57,637 bases of DNA from NCBI RefSeq assembly GCF_019303475.1, contig NZ_JABLSI010000035.1:1-57637 (forward strand), read 5' to 3'. Source of the stretch: Streptomyces sp. JJ38 (GTDB lineage Bacteria > Actinomycetota > Actinomycetes > Streptomycetales > Streptomycetaceae). Shown in pieces: positions 42,202-52,845 of this stretch (positions are counted from its first letter, which is position 1; each line of letters begins with the position of its first letter). The notes beneath the pieces were generated by a model that saw nothing but the letters and a program-made list of their open reading frames with translations, was not told where the DNA came from and did not search any database. The translations under genes and the position numbers were made by a program.

Positions 42202-43323
42202 ATGGCCACGGTCACGTACGACAAGGCGACCCGGGTGTACCCGGGAAGCGAGAAGCCCGCCGTCGACCAGCTCGACATCGAGATCGAGGACGGCGAGTTC
42301 CTCGTCCTCGTCGGCCCCTCGGGGTGCGGGAAGTCCACGTCCCTGCGCATGCTCGCGGGGCTGGAGGACGTCAACGGGGGTGCCATCCGCATCGGCGAGC
42401 GGGACGTCACCCACCTTCCCCCGAAGGACCGGGACATCGCGATGGTGTTCCAGAACTACGCGCTCTACCCGCACATGACCGTCGCGCAGAACATGGGCTT
42501 CGCGCTCAAGATCGCGGGCGTGCCGAAGGCCGAGATCCGCCAGAAGGTGGAGAACGCGGCCAAGATCCTCGACCTGACCGAGTACCTGGGGCGCAAGCCG
42601 AAGGCGCTCTCCGGCGGTCAGCGGCAGCGGGTGGCGATGGGGCGCGCGATCGTCCGGGAGCCGCAGGTGTTCCTCATGGACGAGCCGCTGTCCAACCTCG
42701 ACGCGAAGCTGCGCGTGCAGACCCGTACGCAGATCGCGAGCCTCCAGCGGCGGCTGGGCATCACCACCGTGTACGTCACGCACGACCAGGTCGAGGCCAT
42801 GACGATGGGCGACCGGGTGGCGGTGCTGAAGGACGGCCTGCTCCAGCAGGTGGACTCGCCGCGCCGGATGTACGACAAGCCGGCGAACCTGTTCGTCGCG
42901 GGCTTCATCGGCTCCCCGGCCATGAACCTGGTGGAGGTGCCGATCACCGACGGCGGGGTGAAGTTCGGCAACAGCCTGGTGCCGGTGGAGCGGGAGGCCG
43001 TGGCGGAGGCCGCGTCCCAGGGCGACCGCACGGTGACCGTGGGCGTGCGGCCCGAGCACTTCGACCTGGTGAACGGGGACGGTTCGCGGGCGCTGGAGAA
43101 GGACGAACCCGCCGGGCTTCCGGTGACGGTGAACGTCGTCGAGGAGCTCGGGGCCGACGCCTTCGTCTACGGGACGGCGCACGTCGGCGGGGAGGACAAG
43201 GACATCGTCGTGCGCGTGAGCGGCCGCGGCGTGCCGGAGAAGGGCTCGGAGATCCACGTCGTGCCGCGGGCCGGTGAGTCGCACGTGTTCGCGACCTCCT
43301 CGGGTGAGCGGCTCAGCGACTGA
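42202..43323 (+). CDS. msiK: Multiple-sugar ABC transporter ATPase MsiK
   Basis: 373 residues. Nucleotide-binding domain with Walker A VGPSGCGKSTSLRMLAGLED, Q-loop VFQNYALYPHMTVAQNMGFA, signature LSGGQRQRVAMGRA, Walker B VFLMDEPLSNLDA and switch VTHDQVEAMTMG; the C-terminal 130 residues form the TOBE/MalK regulatory domain. It powers several sugar importers in Streptomyces (cellobiose, maltose, chitobiose), which lack their own ATPase, and explains why no permease genes are adjacent. ATG 42202 with a GAAGGAGAC site. Followed by a strong terminator. Confidence 0.95.
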   Translation: MATVTYDKATRVYPGSEKPAVDQLDIEIEDGEFLVLVGPSGCGKSTSLRMLAGLEDVNGGAIRIGERDVTHLPPKDRDIAMVFQNYALYPHMTVAQNMGFALKIAGVPKAEIRQKVENAAKILDLTEYLGRKPKALSGGQRQRVAMGRAIVREPQVFLMDEPLSNLDAKLRVQTRTQIASLQRRLGITTVYVTHDQVEAMTMGDRVAVLKDGLLQQVDSPRRMYDKPANLFVAGFIGSPAMNLVEVPITDGGVKFGNSLVPVEREAVAEAASQGDRTVTVGVRPEHFDLVNGDGSRALEKDEPAGLPVTVNVVEELGADAFVYGTAHVGGEDKDIVVRVSGRGVPEKGSEIHVVPRAGESHVFATSSGERLSD

Positions 43324-43339
43324 TCGAGCGCACAGAGGT

Positions 43340-43373
43340 GGCAGGGGCTCGCCCTCGGGGGCGGGCCCCTGCC
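43340..43373 (+). terminator. Terminator of msiK
   Basis: GGCAGGGGC...GCCC pairs with GGGC...GCCCCTGCC over 15 positions with one T-G pair, around TCGG, 17 bp after the msiK stop. Confidence 0.8.
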
Positions 43374-43591
43374 GTCGTCCGCGCGGCAACGGCAACGGCG
43401 CGAGCGCGGGATGACTCGTCCGGGGCGCCAAGCGTCAACATCACGCCTGCGAAACCACTTTTTCTTCGCTCATCAGGGTGACCAATTGTCGCCATATCAC
43501 TACCCCTCGCTACCATCGCTCCGGCAGCCCTTTGTGGGCACCCGTTCCGCCCCTGGCGTCGCCGGGGAATCCCGTCGCGAGGAAGACACCA

Positions 43592-44011
43592 GTGAATCAG
43601 GCAGTGCGCCGTATCGGCAGAAGTCTCGCCCTTGTCCTTCCGGTCGTCCTGGTGCTGTCCGGGACGCTCGCCGTGGCCCGGGTGCCGTGGTCCGGGGCGC
43701 CGTCCGAGTCGCAGATGCTGACGGCGTCCACCGAGCGCGCGGCGTCCGGCCGTCAGGAGCCGCGGGCCCCGCACGAGGTGCTGCGGGACCGGCTGGTGGC
43801 GGAGTTGCAGGAGAAGGACCCGGGCGTCGCCCTCACCAGCCTCCAGCGCGCCGTGGACGAGAAGCCGTCGCTGGCCCGGCACTGCGTGGCGATCGCCCGG
43901 GCGCTCGGACAGGCGGCCGTCCAGAAGTACGGCTCGGCGCAGCGGGCGCAGCGCTTCGCGCGGCCGGTGTGCGACACGTCGTTCGCCTCGGGCGTGGCCG
44001 ACTTCCGCTGA
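43592..44011 (+). CDS. Small exported or anchored hypothetical protein
   Basis: 139 residues. A hydrophobic stretch SLALVLPVVLVLSGTLAVAR (about 10-30) is a signal peptide or anchor; the remainder is helical with PHEVLRDRLVAELQEKDPGV, RHCVAIARALGQAAVQKYGS and one more Cys near the C-terminus (RPVCDTSF), so a two-Cys disulfide is possible. The GTG at 43592 has a GAGGAAG site; the open frame begins 38 codons earlier. This type recurs beside msiK in Streptomyces; function unknown. Confidence 0.78.
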   Translation: MNQAVRRIGRSLALVLPVVLVLSGTLAVARVPWSGAPSESQMLTASTERAASGRQEPRAPHEVLRDRLVAELQEKDPGVALTSLQRAVDEKPSLARHCVAIARALGQAAVQKYGSAQRAQRFARPVCDTSFASGVADFR

Positions 44012-44053
44012 GCTTGCCGCGGATCGTCGGCCGCCGCCCGATAGCGTGCGGGC

Positions 44054-44845
44054 ATGGCAGACGATCCGCGTGTTGAACCGACGCAGGCCGTGATCCTGGC
44101 CGGTGGCCAGGGCTCCCGGCTGCGGCCCTATACCGACGACCGGCCCAAGCCGATGATCGAGATCCCCGGGACGGGGACCCCGATCATCGGCTTTCAGCTG
44201 TCCTGGCTGGCGCACGAGGGCGTCACGGATGTCGTCGTGTCGTGCGGGCACCTGGCGTCGGTGCTCCAGGAGTGGCTGGCGGCGGCGGAGCTTCCGCTGG
44301 TCGGCGAGGGGCCGGAGGCCGGGCCGCTGCGGGTGACGACGGTGGTGGAGCCGGAGCCGCTCGGGCGCGGCGGCGGGCTGCGGTTCGCGGCGCAGGCGCT
44401 GCCGCGCGCGGACGAGCCGTGGTACGCGACGAACGGCGACATCTGGACGCGGTTCCCGCTGCGGGAGATGGCGGCGTTCCACCGAGAGCGGGCGGCGGTG
44501 GCGACGCTGGCGCTGGCCCGGCCGAGGATTCCCTGGGGCGCGGTCCGCACCGACGGCTTCGGGCGGGTGACGGACTTCATCGAGGCCCCGCCGACGACGT
44601 ACGAGGTGAACGCGGGCGTCTACGTGTGCGCCCCCGAGTTCACGGACTTCCTGCCGGAGCGCGGGGACCACGAGCGGACGGCGTTCCCGCAGCTGGCGCG
44701 GGAGGGGCGGCTGGCGGGCTTCCCGCTGCCGCAGGGGGCGTACTGGCGGGCCATCGACACGGCGAAGGACCTGTCGGAGGCCGCCCGGGAGCTGGCGGCC
44801 TCCGCGCAGGCCGAGCCCGAGCCTCCGGTGGAGCAGCCGGAGTAG
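44054..44845 (+). CDS. Sugar-phosphate nucleotidyltransferase
   Basis: 263 residues. N-terminal signature AVILAGGQGSRLRPYTDDRP followed by KPMIEIPG (nucleotide and Mg2+ loop), TNGDIWTRFPLREMAAFHRE and VNAGVYVCAPEF, typical of mannose-1-phosphate guanylyl- or glucose-1-phosphate thymidylyltransferases. It would make an NDP-sugar for glycan synthesis; the base and sugar cannot be fixed from sequence. The ATG at 44054 lacks a ribosome site but TAGCGT lies 6 nt before it, so the transcript is probably leaderless. Downstream is 177 bp with no gene. Confidence 0.88.
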   Translation: MADDPRVEPTQAVILAGGQGSRLRPYTDDRPKPMIEIPGTGTPIIGFQLSWLAHEGVTDVVVSCGHLASVLQEWLAAAELPLVGEGPEAGPLRVTTVVEPEPLGRGGGLRFAAQALPRADEPWYATNGDIWTRFPLREMAAFHRERAAVATLALARPRIPWGAVRTDGFGRVTDFIEAPPTTYEVNAGVYVCAPEFTDFLPERGDHERTAFPQLAREGRLAGFPLPQGAYWRAIDTAKDLSEAARELAASAQAEPEPPVEQPE

Positions 44846-45022
44846 CGGGGTGGCGGGGTGCGCCTCGCGCCCGTCGTCTCCCGCTCACGGCGGCCCCGGC
44901 GCCGACGGCGGCACGGACCTCGGCACGGACGACGGCACCGACCACGGCCACAGCCATGACGCCGAGCGGCCCGGCGCGGGCGGCGAGGCCACGCGCCGGG
45001 CCGGGTGGGCGGCGGTACCGGA

Positions 45023-46726
45023 TCAGCCGAGCAGACCGCCGAGGGCGCCGCGGCCGGACGAGTCGTCCGTGGAGTCACCGGAGTCGTCGCCGGAGCCTCC
45101 CGTGGTGCCGCCGGTCGAGCCGTCCGGCGTGCCGCCGGAGGAGCCGTCGGTCGGCGGCTCCGGGGCGGGCGGCGGCGCGGGCGGTTCGGGGGCGGGGGGC
45201 GGCGCCGGGGCCTGGACGGTCTGGTCCTGGCTGGGGGCGTCTCCGGTGCCGTCGCTGCCGGTGGTCTCCTCGGCGGCGTCCGGGCTGGGCGTGGTGCTGG
45301 GCTCGGCGCTCGGCCCGGCGCTGGGGCCCACCGTGGGGCCGGAGGTGACGCCCTGGCTGGGCCGGGAGGCCGGGTCCTGCGGGAGCGGGGAGCCGGGCAG
45401 GTGGTTGCGCGGGGGCTCACCGGGCTCCGGGACGGTGGTCACCTGGGCGGAGCGGACGGCGCTGCCGAGCAGGGAGCCGACGAGGAGGGTGAGCCCGGCG
45501 ACGACGGCCGCCATGAGGGCGCCGCGGCGCAGGACGCGACGGCGGAGGTCCCACAGGGCGACGCGGGGGCCGAGCCGCCGCCAGGCCTCGCTGGTGAGGC
45601 GGGCGTCGAGGGAGTAGACGGGGGCGCCCGCGATGACGAGGGGGGACCAGGCGGCGAGGTAGATGATGTCGGGCGCGTCGTAGACGGGGACGCTGCGCCA
45701 GCTCACGGTGACGAGCAGCGCGGCGGACAGGAGGGCACCGACGCCGGCGGCGAGCCGCTGCCACAGGCCGCAGACGGTGAGGACGCCGACGAGCACCTGG
45801 AGGAACGCCACGGTCAGGCCCGCGCCGACGGGGTGGGCCACGGCGAAGCTGTGCAGGGGGGCGGCGATCGTCCAGGGCTCGAGGGATTCGAGCCAGTGGA
45901 CCATCGAGCCGCGCTCGCCGCCCTCGAAGTAGACGGGGTCGGTGAGCTTGCCCATGCCGGCGTAGACGGAGATGAAGCCGAGGAAGATGCGCAGGGGCAG
46001 CAGGACGACGCCGAGGTTCATGCGCCGACCGGGGTAGTAGGCGTGCCGTGCGCGGTCGGCGCCCTCGCGGGCGGGGCGGCGGTCGTCGCCGGCGAGTTCG
46101 TAGCGGCCGGCGTCGTAGCCCTCGTCACCGTCGCCGTCGGTGGCCGGGGTGCCGTGTGCGGGGGTGTCGTAGGCGCCTTCGGCGGGCCGTACGCCGTCCA
46201 GGAGCGGGCGCTCGTCCTGCGGGGGTCGCGGGCCCACGACGGACGGCGGCACGGTGAGGTCGGGGGTGACCCGCGGCAGGACCTGGGTCGAGCCTGCGGA
46301 CCGGGGACGCTGCCCGTCGGGCTGCGGCGGGACGGTGCCGAGGCCACCGGGGCGCACGGCGTCCAGCAGCCGGGTGGCCGCGGTGTCGCCGGGCGCGCTC
46401 TGGCCGCTCCACACCACGGGGGCGCGCCGCTTGACGGCGGTCGCCGCACCGGCCGCCGCGGCGGCACCGGCCGGGAGGGAGACGGCGGCGGGGGCGAGCG
46501 GGTCGGCGGCGCCTCCGGGGACGCCCGGGAGCCGCTGGGCGGTGTCCGCCAGCGCGCGACTCTGCGGCGTCGGCGTGGCGAGCTTTACCCGGAAGCTCAC
46601 GTTGTTGACAATCACCTGCGCCGGGTCGCTCGGCACCTTGACGGAGCTGAGGATCGGCTCATCGTCGAAGAAACCGCCCGGGCTTCCCCCGGTGGGCGTG
46701 CGGGGTGTTCTGGTGTCCACACTCAT
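45023..46726 (-). CDS. DoxX-family membrane protein with long disordered ends
   Basis: 567 residues. The first 235 residues are low-complexity, with Pro, Ala and Gly and many acidic residues. DoxX-type helices follow (about 237-400: PLRIFLGFISVYAGMGKLTD, LQVLVGVLTVCGLWQRLAAG, LLSAALLVTVSWRSVPVYDA) and one more helix near 420. The tail from 450 is Pro/Glu/Ser/Gly-rich. DoxX proteins are membrane partners in respiratory or thiol-redox complexes. Start ATG 46726. Occurs downstream of rlmB in Streptomyces; partner unknown. Confidence 0.85.
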   Translation of the reverse strand: MSVDTRTPRTPTGGSPGGFFDDEPILSSVKVPSDPAQVIVNNVSFRVKLATPTPQSRALADTAQRLPGVPGGAADPLAPAAVSLPAGAAAAAGAATAVKRRAPVVWSGQSAPGDTAATRLLDAVRPGGLGTVPPQPDGQRPRSAGSTQVLPRVTPDLTVPPSVVGPRPPQDERPLLDGVRPAEGAYDTPAHGTPATDGDGDEGYDAGRYELAGDDRRPAREGADRARHAYYPGRRMNLGVVLLPLRIFLGFISVYAGMGKLTDPVYFEGGERGSMVHWLESLEPWTIAAPLHSFAVAHPVGAGLTVAFLQVLVGVLTVCGLWQRLAAGVGALLSAALLVTVSWRSVPVYDAPDIIYLAAWSPLVIAGAPVYSLDARLTSEAWRRLGPRVALWDLRRRVLRRGALMAAVVAGLTLLVGSLLGSAVRSAQVTTVPEPGEPPRNHLPGSPLPQDPASRPSQGVTSGPTVGPSAGPSAEPSTTPSPDAAEETTGSDGTGDAPSQDQTVQAPAPPPAPEPPAPPPAPEPPTDGSSGGTPDGSTGGTTGGSGDDSGDSTDDSSGRGALGGLLG

Positions 46727-46791
46727 CTAACCGAGTGACGGACCTTTAGGACACTGCCTTGACCCCGCCGATCTGTCCGCGATCAGTCAAA

Positions 46792-46813
46792 GGGTGCGCC
46801 CGAGGGCGCACCC
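46792..46813 (-). terminator. Hairpin downstream of rlmB
   Basis: GGGTGCGCC-CGAG-GGCGCACCC, a perfect 9-bp stem, 81 bp after the rlmB stop. Confidence 0.6.
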
Positions 46814-46893
46814 GCGCGCCCGGGGCGCACACCCCGGGCGCTCGTGGCCACCGCGCACGCCCCCGGCACACCGCCGGGTCCTCCGGCCCGGGG

Positions 46894-47847
46894 TCAGCGG
46901 CGGCGCCGGGCCGCCTCGTAGAGCGCGACGCCGGCGGCGACACCGGCGTTGAGGGACTCCGCGCCGCCCGGCATGGGAATGCGCACCCGGACGTCGCAGG
47001 ACTCGCTCACGAGCCGCGAGAGGCCCTTGCCCTCGCTGCCGATGACGATGGCGACGGGGCCGTCGAGCAGGTCGAGGTCGGTCAGCTCGGCCTCCCCGTC
47101 GGCGGCGAGCCCGACGACCATGAGCCCGGCCTTCTGGTAGGCCTGCAGCGCCCGCGTGAGGTTGGTGGCCCGGGCGACGGGGGTGCGGGCCGCGGTGCCG
47201 GCCGACGTCTTCCAGGCCCCGGCGGTCATCCCGGCGGCGCGGCGCTCGGGTACGACGACGCCGTGGCCGCCGAAGGCCGCGACGGAGCGGACGACGGCGC
47301 CGAGGTTGCGCGGGTCGGTGACGCCGTCGAGCGCGACGATCAGCGGGTCGTCGCCCTCGTCGAAGGCGGCGGCGGTCAGGTCCTCGGGGTGGGCGTACTC
47401 GTAGGGCGGGACCTGGAGCACGAGGCCCTGGTGGTTGAGGCCGCCGGTCATCCGGTCCAGCTCGGGCCTGGGCGCCTCCAGCAGGTGGATGCCGCCGCGG
47501 TCGGCGGCGAGCTTGAGCGCGTCGCGCACCCGGTCGTCGCTGTCGATGAACTGCTGGACGTAGAGCGTGGTGGCGGGCACGCCGTCGCGCAGGGCCTCGA
47601 AGACGGGGTTGCGGCCGACGACGAGCTCCGCGGTGCCCTTCGGGCCACCGCGGCGGGGGGCGGGGCGCCCGGTGGCGCGGCGGGCCCGGGCCTGCGCCGC
47701 GCGCTGCTTGGCGTGCCCCTTGCGCATCTCGGCGGGCGGGGTGGGGCCCTTGCCCTCCAGGCCGCGGCGACGCTGGCCGCCGCTGCCGACCTGCGCGCCC
47801 TTCTTGTTGGACGTGCGGCGGTTGCGCCGCTGGCTGTTGCCGGCCAT
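46894..47847 (-). CDS. rlmB: 23S rRNA 2'-O-ribose methyltransferase RlmB (SpoU family)
   Basis: 317 residues. A basic N-terminal tail (1-65, QRRNRRTSNKKGAQVGSGGQ) precedes the substrate-binding domain (ELVVGRNPVFEALRDGVPAT) and the SPOUT knot: DGVTDPRNLGAVVRSVAAFG, VIGSEGKGLSRLVSESCDVR and IPMPGGAESLNAGVAAGVAL. It methylates a guanosine ribose in the peptidyl-transferase region of 23S rRNA. Located just after cysS on the same strand, 159 bp apart, the usual actinobacterial order. Confidence 0.94.
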   Translation of the reverse strand: MAGNSQRRNRRTSNKKGAQVGSGGQRRRGLEGKGPTPPAEMRKGHAKQRAAQARARRATGRPAPRRGGPKGTAELVVGRNPVFEALRDGVPATTLYVQQFIDSDDRVRDALKLAADRGGIHLLEAPRPELDRMTGGLNHQGLVLQVPPYEYAHPEDLTAAAFDEGDDPLIVALDGVTDPRNLGAVVRSVAAFGGHGVVVPERRAAGMTAGAWKTSAGTAARTPVARATNLTRALQAYQKAGLMVVGLAADGEAELTDLDLLDGPVAIVIGSEGKGLSRLVSESCDVRVRIPMPGGAESLNAGVAAGVALYEAARRRR

Positions 47848-48006
47848 GGGAGGGTCCTTCTTTCCGGTGGTACTGCGTGAAGTTCTGTGGTGCGGCCCGC
47901 GTCCATGGTGCGGGCCACGGCCGGGTGGCGTCGAGCGGCGGCACCGTGCCGGGCCGTCCGGCGCGCGGGCCCGGCCGCCCGGTCACCCGGTGGCGGGCCC
48001 CCGGCC

Positions 48007-49416
<1,410 letters not shown>

Positions 49417-49439
49417 CCGTCAAGGGTAGTAGAAGACGG

Positions 49440-49468
49440 CGACTGCCCGGCGCGGTGCCGGGCAGTCG
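49440..49468 (-). terminator. Terminator of the PPOX-class gene
   Basis: CGACTGCCCGGC-GCGGT-GCCGGGCAGTCG, a perfect 12-bp stem 62 bp after the PPOX stop and before cysS. Confidence 0.78.
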
Positions 49469-49530
49469 GGCCCGGCACCCCCTGGACGGGCGCGCACGGC
49501 GGGCGGGCGACGGACCGTGCGGCGGGTGGC

Positions 49531-49944
49531 TCAGGCGAGGTCGCCCATGCCCACGACCCGCTCGGGCGTGATCCGGACGACCACGCGCTCCGGCTCCTGA
49601 GCGGAGGCCGGGTTGAACTCGCGGTACGTCTTGCCGACGTACTTCGTCGACAGCTCGTCGATCAGCTCCTGCCCGCCCTCGGTGGTCATGGTGGCGGTGC
49701 CGCGGATCTCGGCGTAGGTGTAGGGCGCGTCGGCGGGCTGGGCGACGACGCTCACGCGCGGGTCGCGCCGCATGTTCTTCTCCTTGCGGCGGCCGATCGT
49801 GGTGGAGAACAGCACGTCGTCACCGTCCCGCTTCACCCAGACGGGTGATAGCTGCGGACTGCCGTCGGGTTGGACCGTCGCGACGACGACGAAGACCTGG
49901 CTGTCGAGGAGCTGCTTGAGGTTGTCGGACAGGGCGACTGCCAC
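49531..49944 (-). CDS. PPOX-class F420-dependent oxidoreductase
   Basis: 137 residues, split-barrel: QVFVVVATVQPDGSPQLSPV followed by WV, DDVLFSTTIGRRKEKNMRRD, VSVVAQPADAPYTYAEIRGT and VVVRITPERVVGMGDLA. These actinobacterial proteins bind F420 (or biliverdin, FMN) and reduce small substrates; the cofactor choice follows the sequence subgroup and is not proven. The GTG at 49944 has a GGGAGG site 4-5 nt upstream, favored over one at 49956. Confidence 0.9.
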   Translation of the reverse strand: MAVALSDNLKQLLDSQVFVVVATVQPDGSPQLSPVWVKRDGDDVLFSTTIGRRKEKNMRRDPRVSVVAQPADAPYTYAEIRGTATMTTEGGQELIDELSTKYVGKTYREFNPASAQEPERVVVRITPERVVGMGDLA

Positions 49945-50138
49945 GGGGCCTCCCACGGTGTGCGACGGACGGACGCGTTACCCGTACCCACCTCGCGCGC
50001 ACCCCCAAGCCCGCCATCTGGGGTCCGGGCCCGGGATCCGGGCCCGGACCGGATGGCGGGACCCGGCGCGGGCCGCCCCGCTCGGGGCGCCCCGGCTGGC
50101 GAACCGTGCCGGACGGTCCGGCTCGGGCGCAGCCCCGC

Positions 50139-50633
50139 TCAGGGGGCGGGCGCCCAGACGAGCGCGGTGGCCATGGCGGCGAGGCCCTCGCCCCGCCCGG
50201 TGAGCCCGAGGCCGTCCGTCGTCGTCCCGGACACCGAGACCGGTGCCCCGACAGCCTCGGAGAGCACCTTCTGCGCCTCGTCCCGGCGCTTGCCGATCTT
50301 CGGCCGCACCCCGATGACCTGGATCGCCACGTTGCCGACGACGAAGCCCTCGGCCCGCACGATGCGCGCGGCCTCGCCGAGCAGGCTGACGCCGGAGGCG
50401 CCGGACCACTCGGGCCGCGAGGTGCCGAAGTGGGCGCCCAGGTCGCCCAGGCCGGCGGCGGAGAAGAGCGCGTCGCAGGCGGCGTGCGCGGCCACGTCGC
50501 CGTCGGAGTGGCCGGCGAGCCCGTCGCCCTCGTCCCACAGCAGGCCGGCGCACCACAGCGGACGGCCGGCCCCGAACGCGTGCACGTCCGTGCCGATCCC
50601 GACCCGGGGGACCGGGGGCTGTTCAGAAGCCAT
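50139..50633 (-). CDS. ispF: 2-C-methyl-D-erythritol 2,4-cyclodiphosphate synthase
   Basis: 164 residues. Zinc ligands and motifs: PRVGIGTDVHAF (Asp and His), LAGHSDGDVAAHAACDALFS, GLGDLGAHFGTSRPEWSGAS and VSVSGTTTDGLGLTGRGEGL. It cyclizes the phosphocytidyl methylerythritol phosphate intermediate of the non-mevalonate isoprenoid pathway. Its ATG (50633) overlaps the last 11 bp of ispD, so the two are translated from one message. Confidence 0.97.
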   Translation of the reverse strand: MASEQPPVPRVGIGTDVHAFGAGRPLWCAGLLWDEGDGLAGHSDGDVAAHAACDALFSAAGLGDLGAHFGTSRPEWSGASGVSLLGEAARIVRAEGFVVGNVAIQVIGVRPKIGKRRDEAQKVLSEAVGAPVSVSGTTTDGLGLTGRGEGLAAMATALVWAPAP

Positions 50634-51402
50634 CGGTGGACCTCCGTCGGGCGAGTACGGCCTCGGCGAGCACGAGGTCCAGCGGACGGGTGACCTTGAA
50701 CGCCTCCTCGTGCCCGGGCACGACGACGACGGGCTTGCCGAGCCGCTCCACCATCCCGGCGTCGTCCGTCGCGCCCTCGCCCTCGGCGGCGATGGCGGCG
50801 TGGGCCTCGACCAGGAGCGCGCGGTCGAATCCCTGCGGCGTCTGGACGGCCCGCAGCAGGGCCCGCTCGGGGGTGCCGGTGACGGGCTCGGGCGTGCCGT
50901 CGTCGCGCGGCTCGACCTGCTTGACGGTGTCGGCCAGCGGCACGGCCGGGACGACGGCCGGCGCCCCCGCGCGGACGGCGGCGGCGACGGCGTCCACCGT
51001 CTCGGCCGGGACGAGCGGCCGGGCGGCGTCGTGTACGAGGACGACCTCGATGTGCTCGGGCAGGGCCTCGAGGCCGAGGCGTACGGACTCCTGCCGGGTG
51101 GCGCCGCCGGGCACGACGACGACATCCGTCGACTGCCCGGTGGAGGGCAGCGGGTGCGCGTCGAGGAGGTGCCGGACGTCCGCCGCACCGTCCGGCGGGG
51201 CGACGACCACGACGAGTGCGATGTCACGGGCCCGGGCCATGGCGCGGACGGCGTGGACCAGGATCGGGGTGCCGCCCAGCGCGCGGAGCGCCTTGGGAGC
51301 CCCCGGCCCGAGCCGTACGCCCTTTCCGGCGGCGGGGATGACGACGGCCGTCCGGGCCTCGCGGGGCGCGGGACGCTCGTCGCCGGGCAGGTGATCAGAC
51401 AT
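50623..51402 (-). CDS. ispD: 2-C-methyl-D-erythritol 4-phosphate cytidylyltransferase
   Basis: 259 residues. N-terminal CTP-binding motif TAVVIPAAGKGVRLGPGAPK, then HDAARPLVPAETVDAVAAAV, ALLRAVQTPQGFDRALLVEA and KVTRPLDLVLAEAVL. It transfers CMP to methylerythritol phosphate in isoprenoid synthesis and precedes ispF by an 11-bp overlap. The frame runs upstream to 51726, but the ATG at 51402 (MSDHLPGDERP) is the plausible start; no clear ribosome site. Confidence 0.96.
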   Translation of the reverse strand: MSDHLPGDERPAPREARTAVVIPAAGKGVRLGPGAPKALRALGGTPILVHAVRAMARARDIALVVVVAPPDGAADVRHLLDAHPLPSTGQSTDVVVVPGGATRQESVRLGLEALPEHIEVVLVHDAARPLVPAETVDAVAAAVRAGAPAVVPAVPLADTVKQVEPRDDGTPEPVTGTPERALLRAVQTPQGFDRALLVEAHAAIAAEGEGATDDAGMVERLGKPVVVVPGHEEAFKVTRPLDLVLAEAVLARRRSTDGF

Positions 51403-51860
51403 TGGTTGCACGTTCAGGTTTGTGTCCTTGGCTGAGATGGGTATGGCCACAGCGTGCCGGGTGTGAGGCCTTGGTCGGTCCCTTCCGTGACAGCCGACCA
51501 AGTCTGCCGCCCGGCCCGGCGTTCCGGCCTGCGGGCATGGAGCGAGAGCTGTACGGGCCGTCCGGGTCGACGGAGCACCGTCGCGCGGGGGCCGGAGGCC
51601 GGCGAAGCGCCCGGACGGCGATGTCTTCGGCCCCTGTGGTGGCGCCGTCGGCAACAGCGGCTGACCCACGGCCGAACAACACACCCCCGGGCACCCGGGG
51701 AACAGCACGCACCCGGGGAACAGCACGAATGCCGCAGCGCCCGAGCCGAGCGACCCTCAGGCCGCCACTCGGGCACCGCGGCATTTCGCACGTCATCGAG
51801 ACGTCCGGCCCCTCCGGGATGACCCGCTCCGCCGACGTGTCGGAACGGGTGACGGAACGG
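51403..51860. other. Gap between carD and ispD with hairpin and tandem repeat
   Basis: No gene seen in 458 bp. It holds an inverted repeat CTTGGTCGG (51470-51478) / CCGACCAAG (51494-51502), possibly a terminator of carD or leader structure for ispD, and two exact 18-bp tandem copies GCACCCGGGGAACAGCAC (51691-51708, 51709-51726). Confidence 0.55.
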
Positions 51861-52343
51861 TCAGGAGGCCAGGACCTCGTCGAGCAGGGCCTCCGCCTTG
51901 TCCTCGTTGGTGTTCTCGGCGAGCGCCAGCTCGCTCACCAGAATCTGCCGCGCCTTCGCGAGCATGCGCTTCTCACCGGCCGAGAGCCCGCGCTCACGCT
52001 CGCGGCGCCACAGGTCGCGCACGACCTCGGCCACCTTGATGACGTCACCGGAGGCGAGCTTCTCCAGGTTCGCCTTGTAGCGACGGGACCAGTTGGTGGG
52101 CTCTTCCGCATACGGTGCGCGCAGCACCTCGAAGACCCGGTCCAACCCATCCTGGCCGACCACATCACGCACGCCGACGAGCTCGGCGTTTTCCGCCGGC
52201 ACACGAACTTCGAGGTCGCCCTGGGCGACCTTCAGAACCAAGTAGGTCTTGTCCACGCCTTTGATCTGACGAGTTTCGATAGCCTCGATCAGCGCGGCCC
52301 CGTGATGGGGATAGACCACGGTGTCGCCAACCTTGAACGTCAT
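51861..52343 (-). CDS. carD: CarD-family RNA-polymerase-binding regulator
   Basis: 160 residues. N-terminal Tudor-like RNA-polymerase interaction domain (MTFKVGDTVVYPHHGAALIE, GDLEVRVPAENAELVGVRDV) and a basic helical DNA-binding domain (NWSRRYKANLEKLASGDVIK, RMLAKARQILVSELALAENT). CarD/CdnL stabilizes the open promoter complex, particularly for rRNA promoters. The ATG at 52343 with AAGGGG is used; the frame goes 21 codons higher. The 502-bp gap upstream has two perfect inverted repeats (52622-52666). Confidence 0.95.
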   Translation of the reverse strand: MTFKVGDTVVYPHHGAALIEAIETRQIKGVDKTYLVLKVAQGDLEVRVPAENAELVGVRDVVGQDGLDRVFEVLRAPYAEEPTNWSRRYKANLEKLASGDVIKVAEVVRDLWRRERERGLSAGEKRMLAKARQILVSELALAENTNEDKAEALLDEVLAS

Positions 52344-52621
52344 GTGACAGGTACCCCTTCCGTGGCTATCCAGGATAGCACGAGAGTGGGTCGTCCTGAA
52401 TGGCATTTCCGCAGGTCAGGGCCCATCTCGGGGCTTGACAACAACCCCCGTACCGTGCTCGCCCCCCGTCACGCAACCGGGTATTCGCAGGTGGGAGCCC
52501 CTCTGGCGGCACCCGGAAACACCGGCGAGGCGGCCGCGAAGACGTTTATCGGTGTCCGATATGCCGGACTTCCTGGAAGGCCGTTCGACCCCCGCCAATT
52601 GATCAACAGTTCCGTCCGACT

Positions 52622-52666
52622 GTTGCGCCGACGCAACCGCGAACGGTCGGGAAGATCAATTCCCGA
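52622..52666. promoter_or_regulatory. Two adjacent inverted repeats between carD and the lipoprotein gene
   Basis: GTTGCG-CCGA-CGCAAC (52622-52637) and TCGGGAA-GATCAA-TTCCCGA (52647-52666), both with perfect arms, 9 bp apart, in a comparatively AT-rich part of the 52344-52845 divergent promoter region. The regulator is not recognised; no gene is seen in that stretch. Confidence 0.45.
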
Positions 52667-52845
52667 CTTCGCCCCGCATTCGGCGTCACGGAATCCCCGA
52701 GACCGTCGGCGCTCATTTCCCCCCGACCGGCTCCGCACCCCGTCCCGGCCCCGAGGCGGGTCGGGTGCGGAGCCGTCACCCGGGGTGGGTACGCTGAGCC
52801 GCTGACAGACGCCTTTCGTTCTTCACCGCTAGGAGATGCGCCGCC

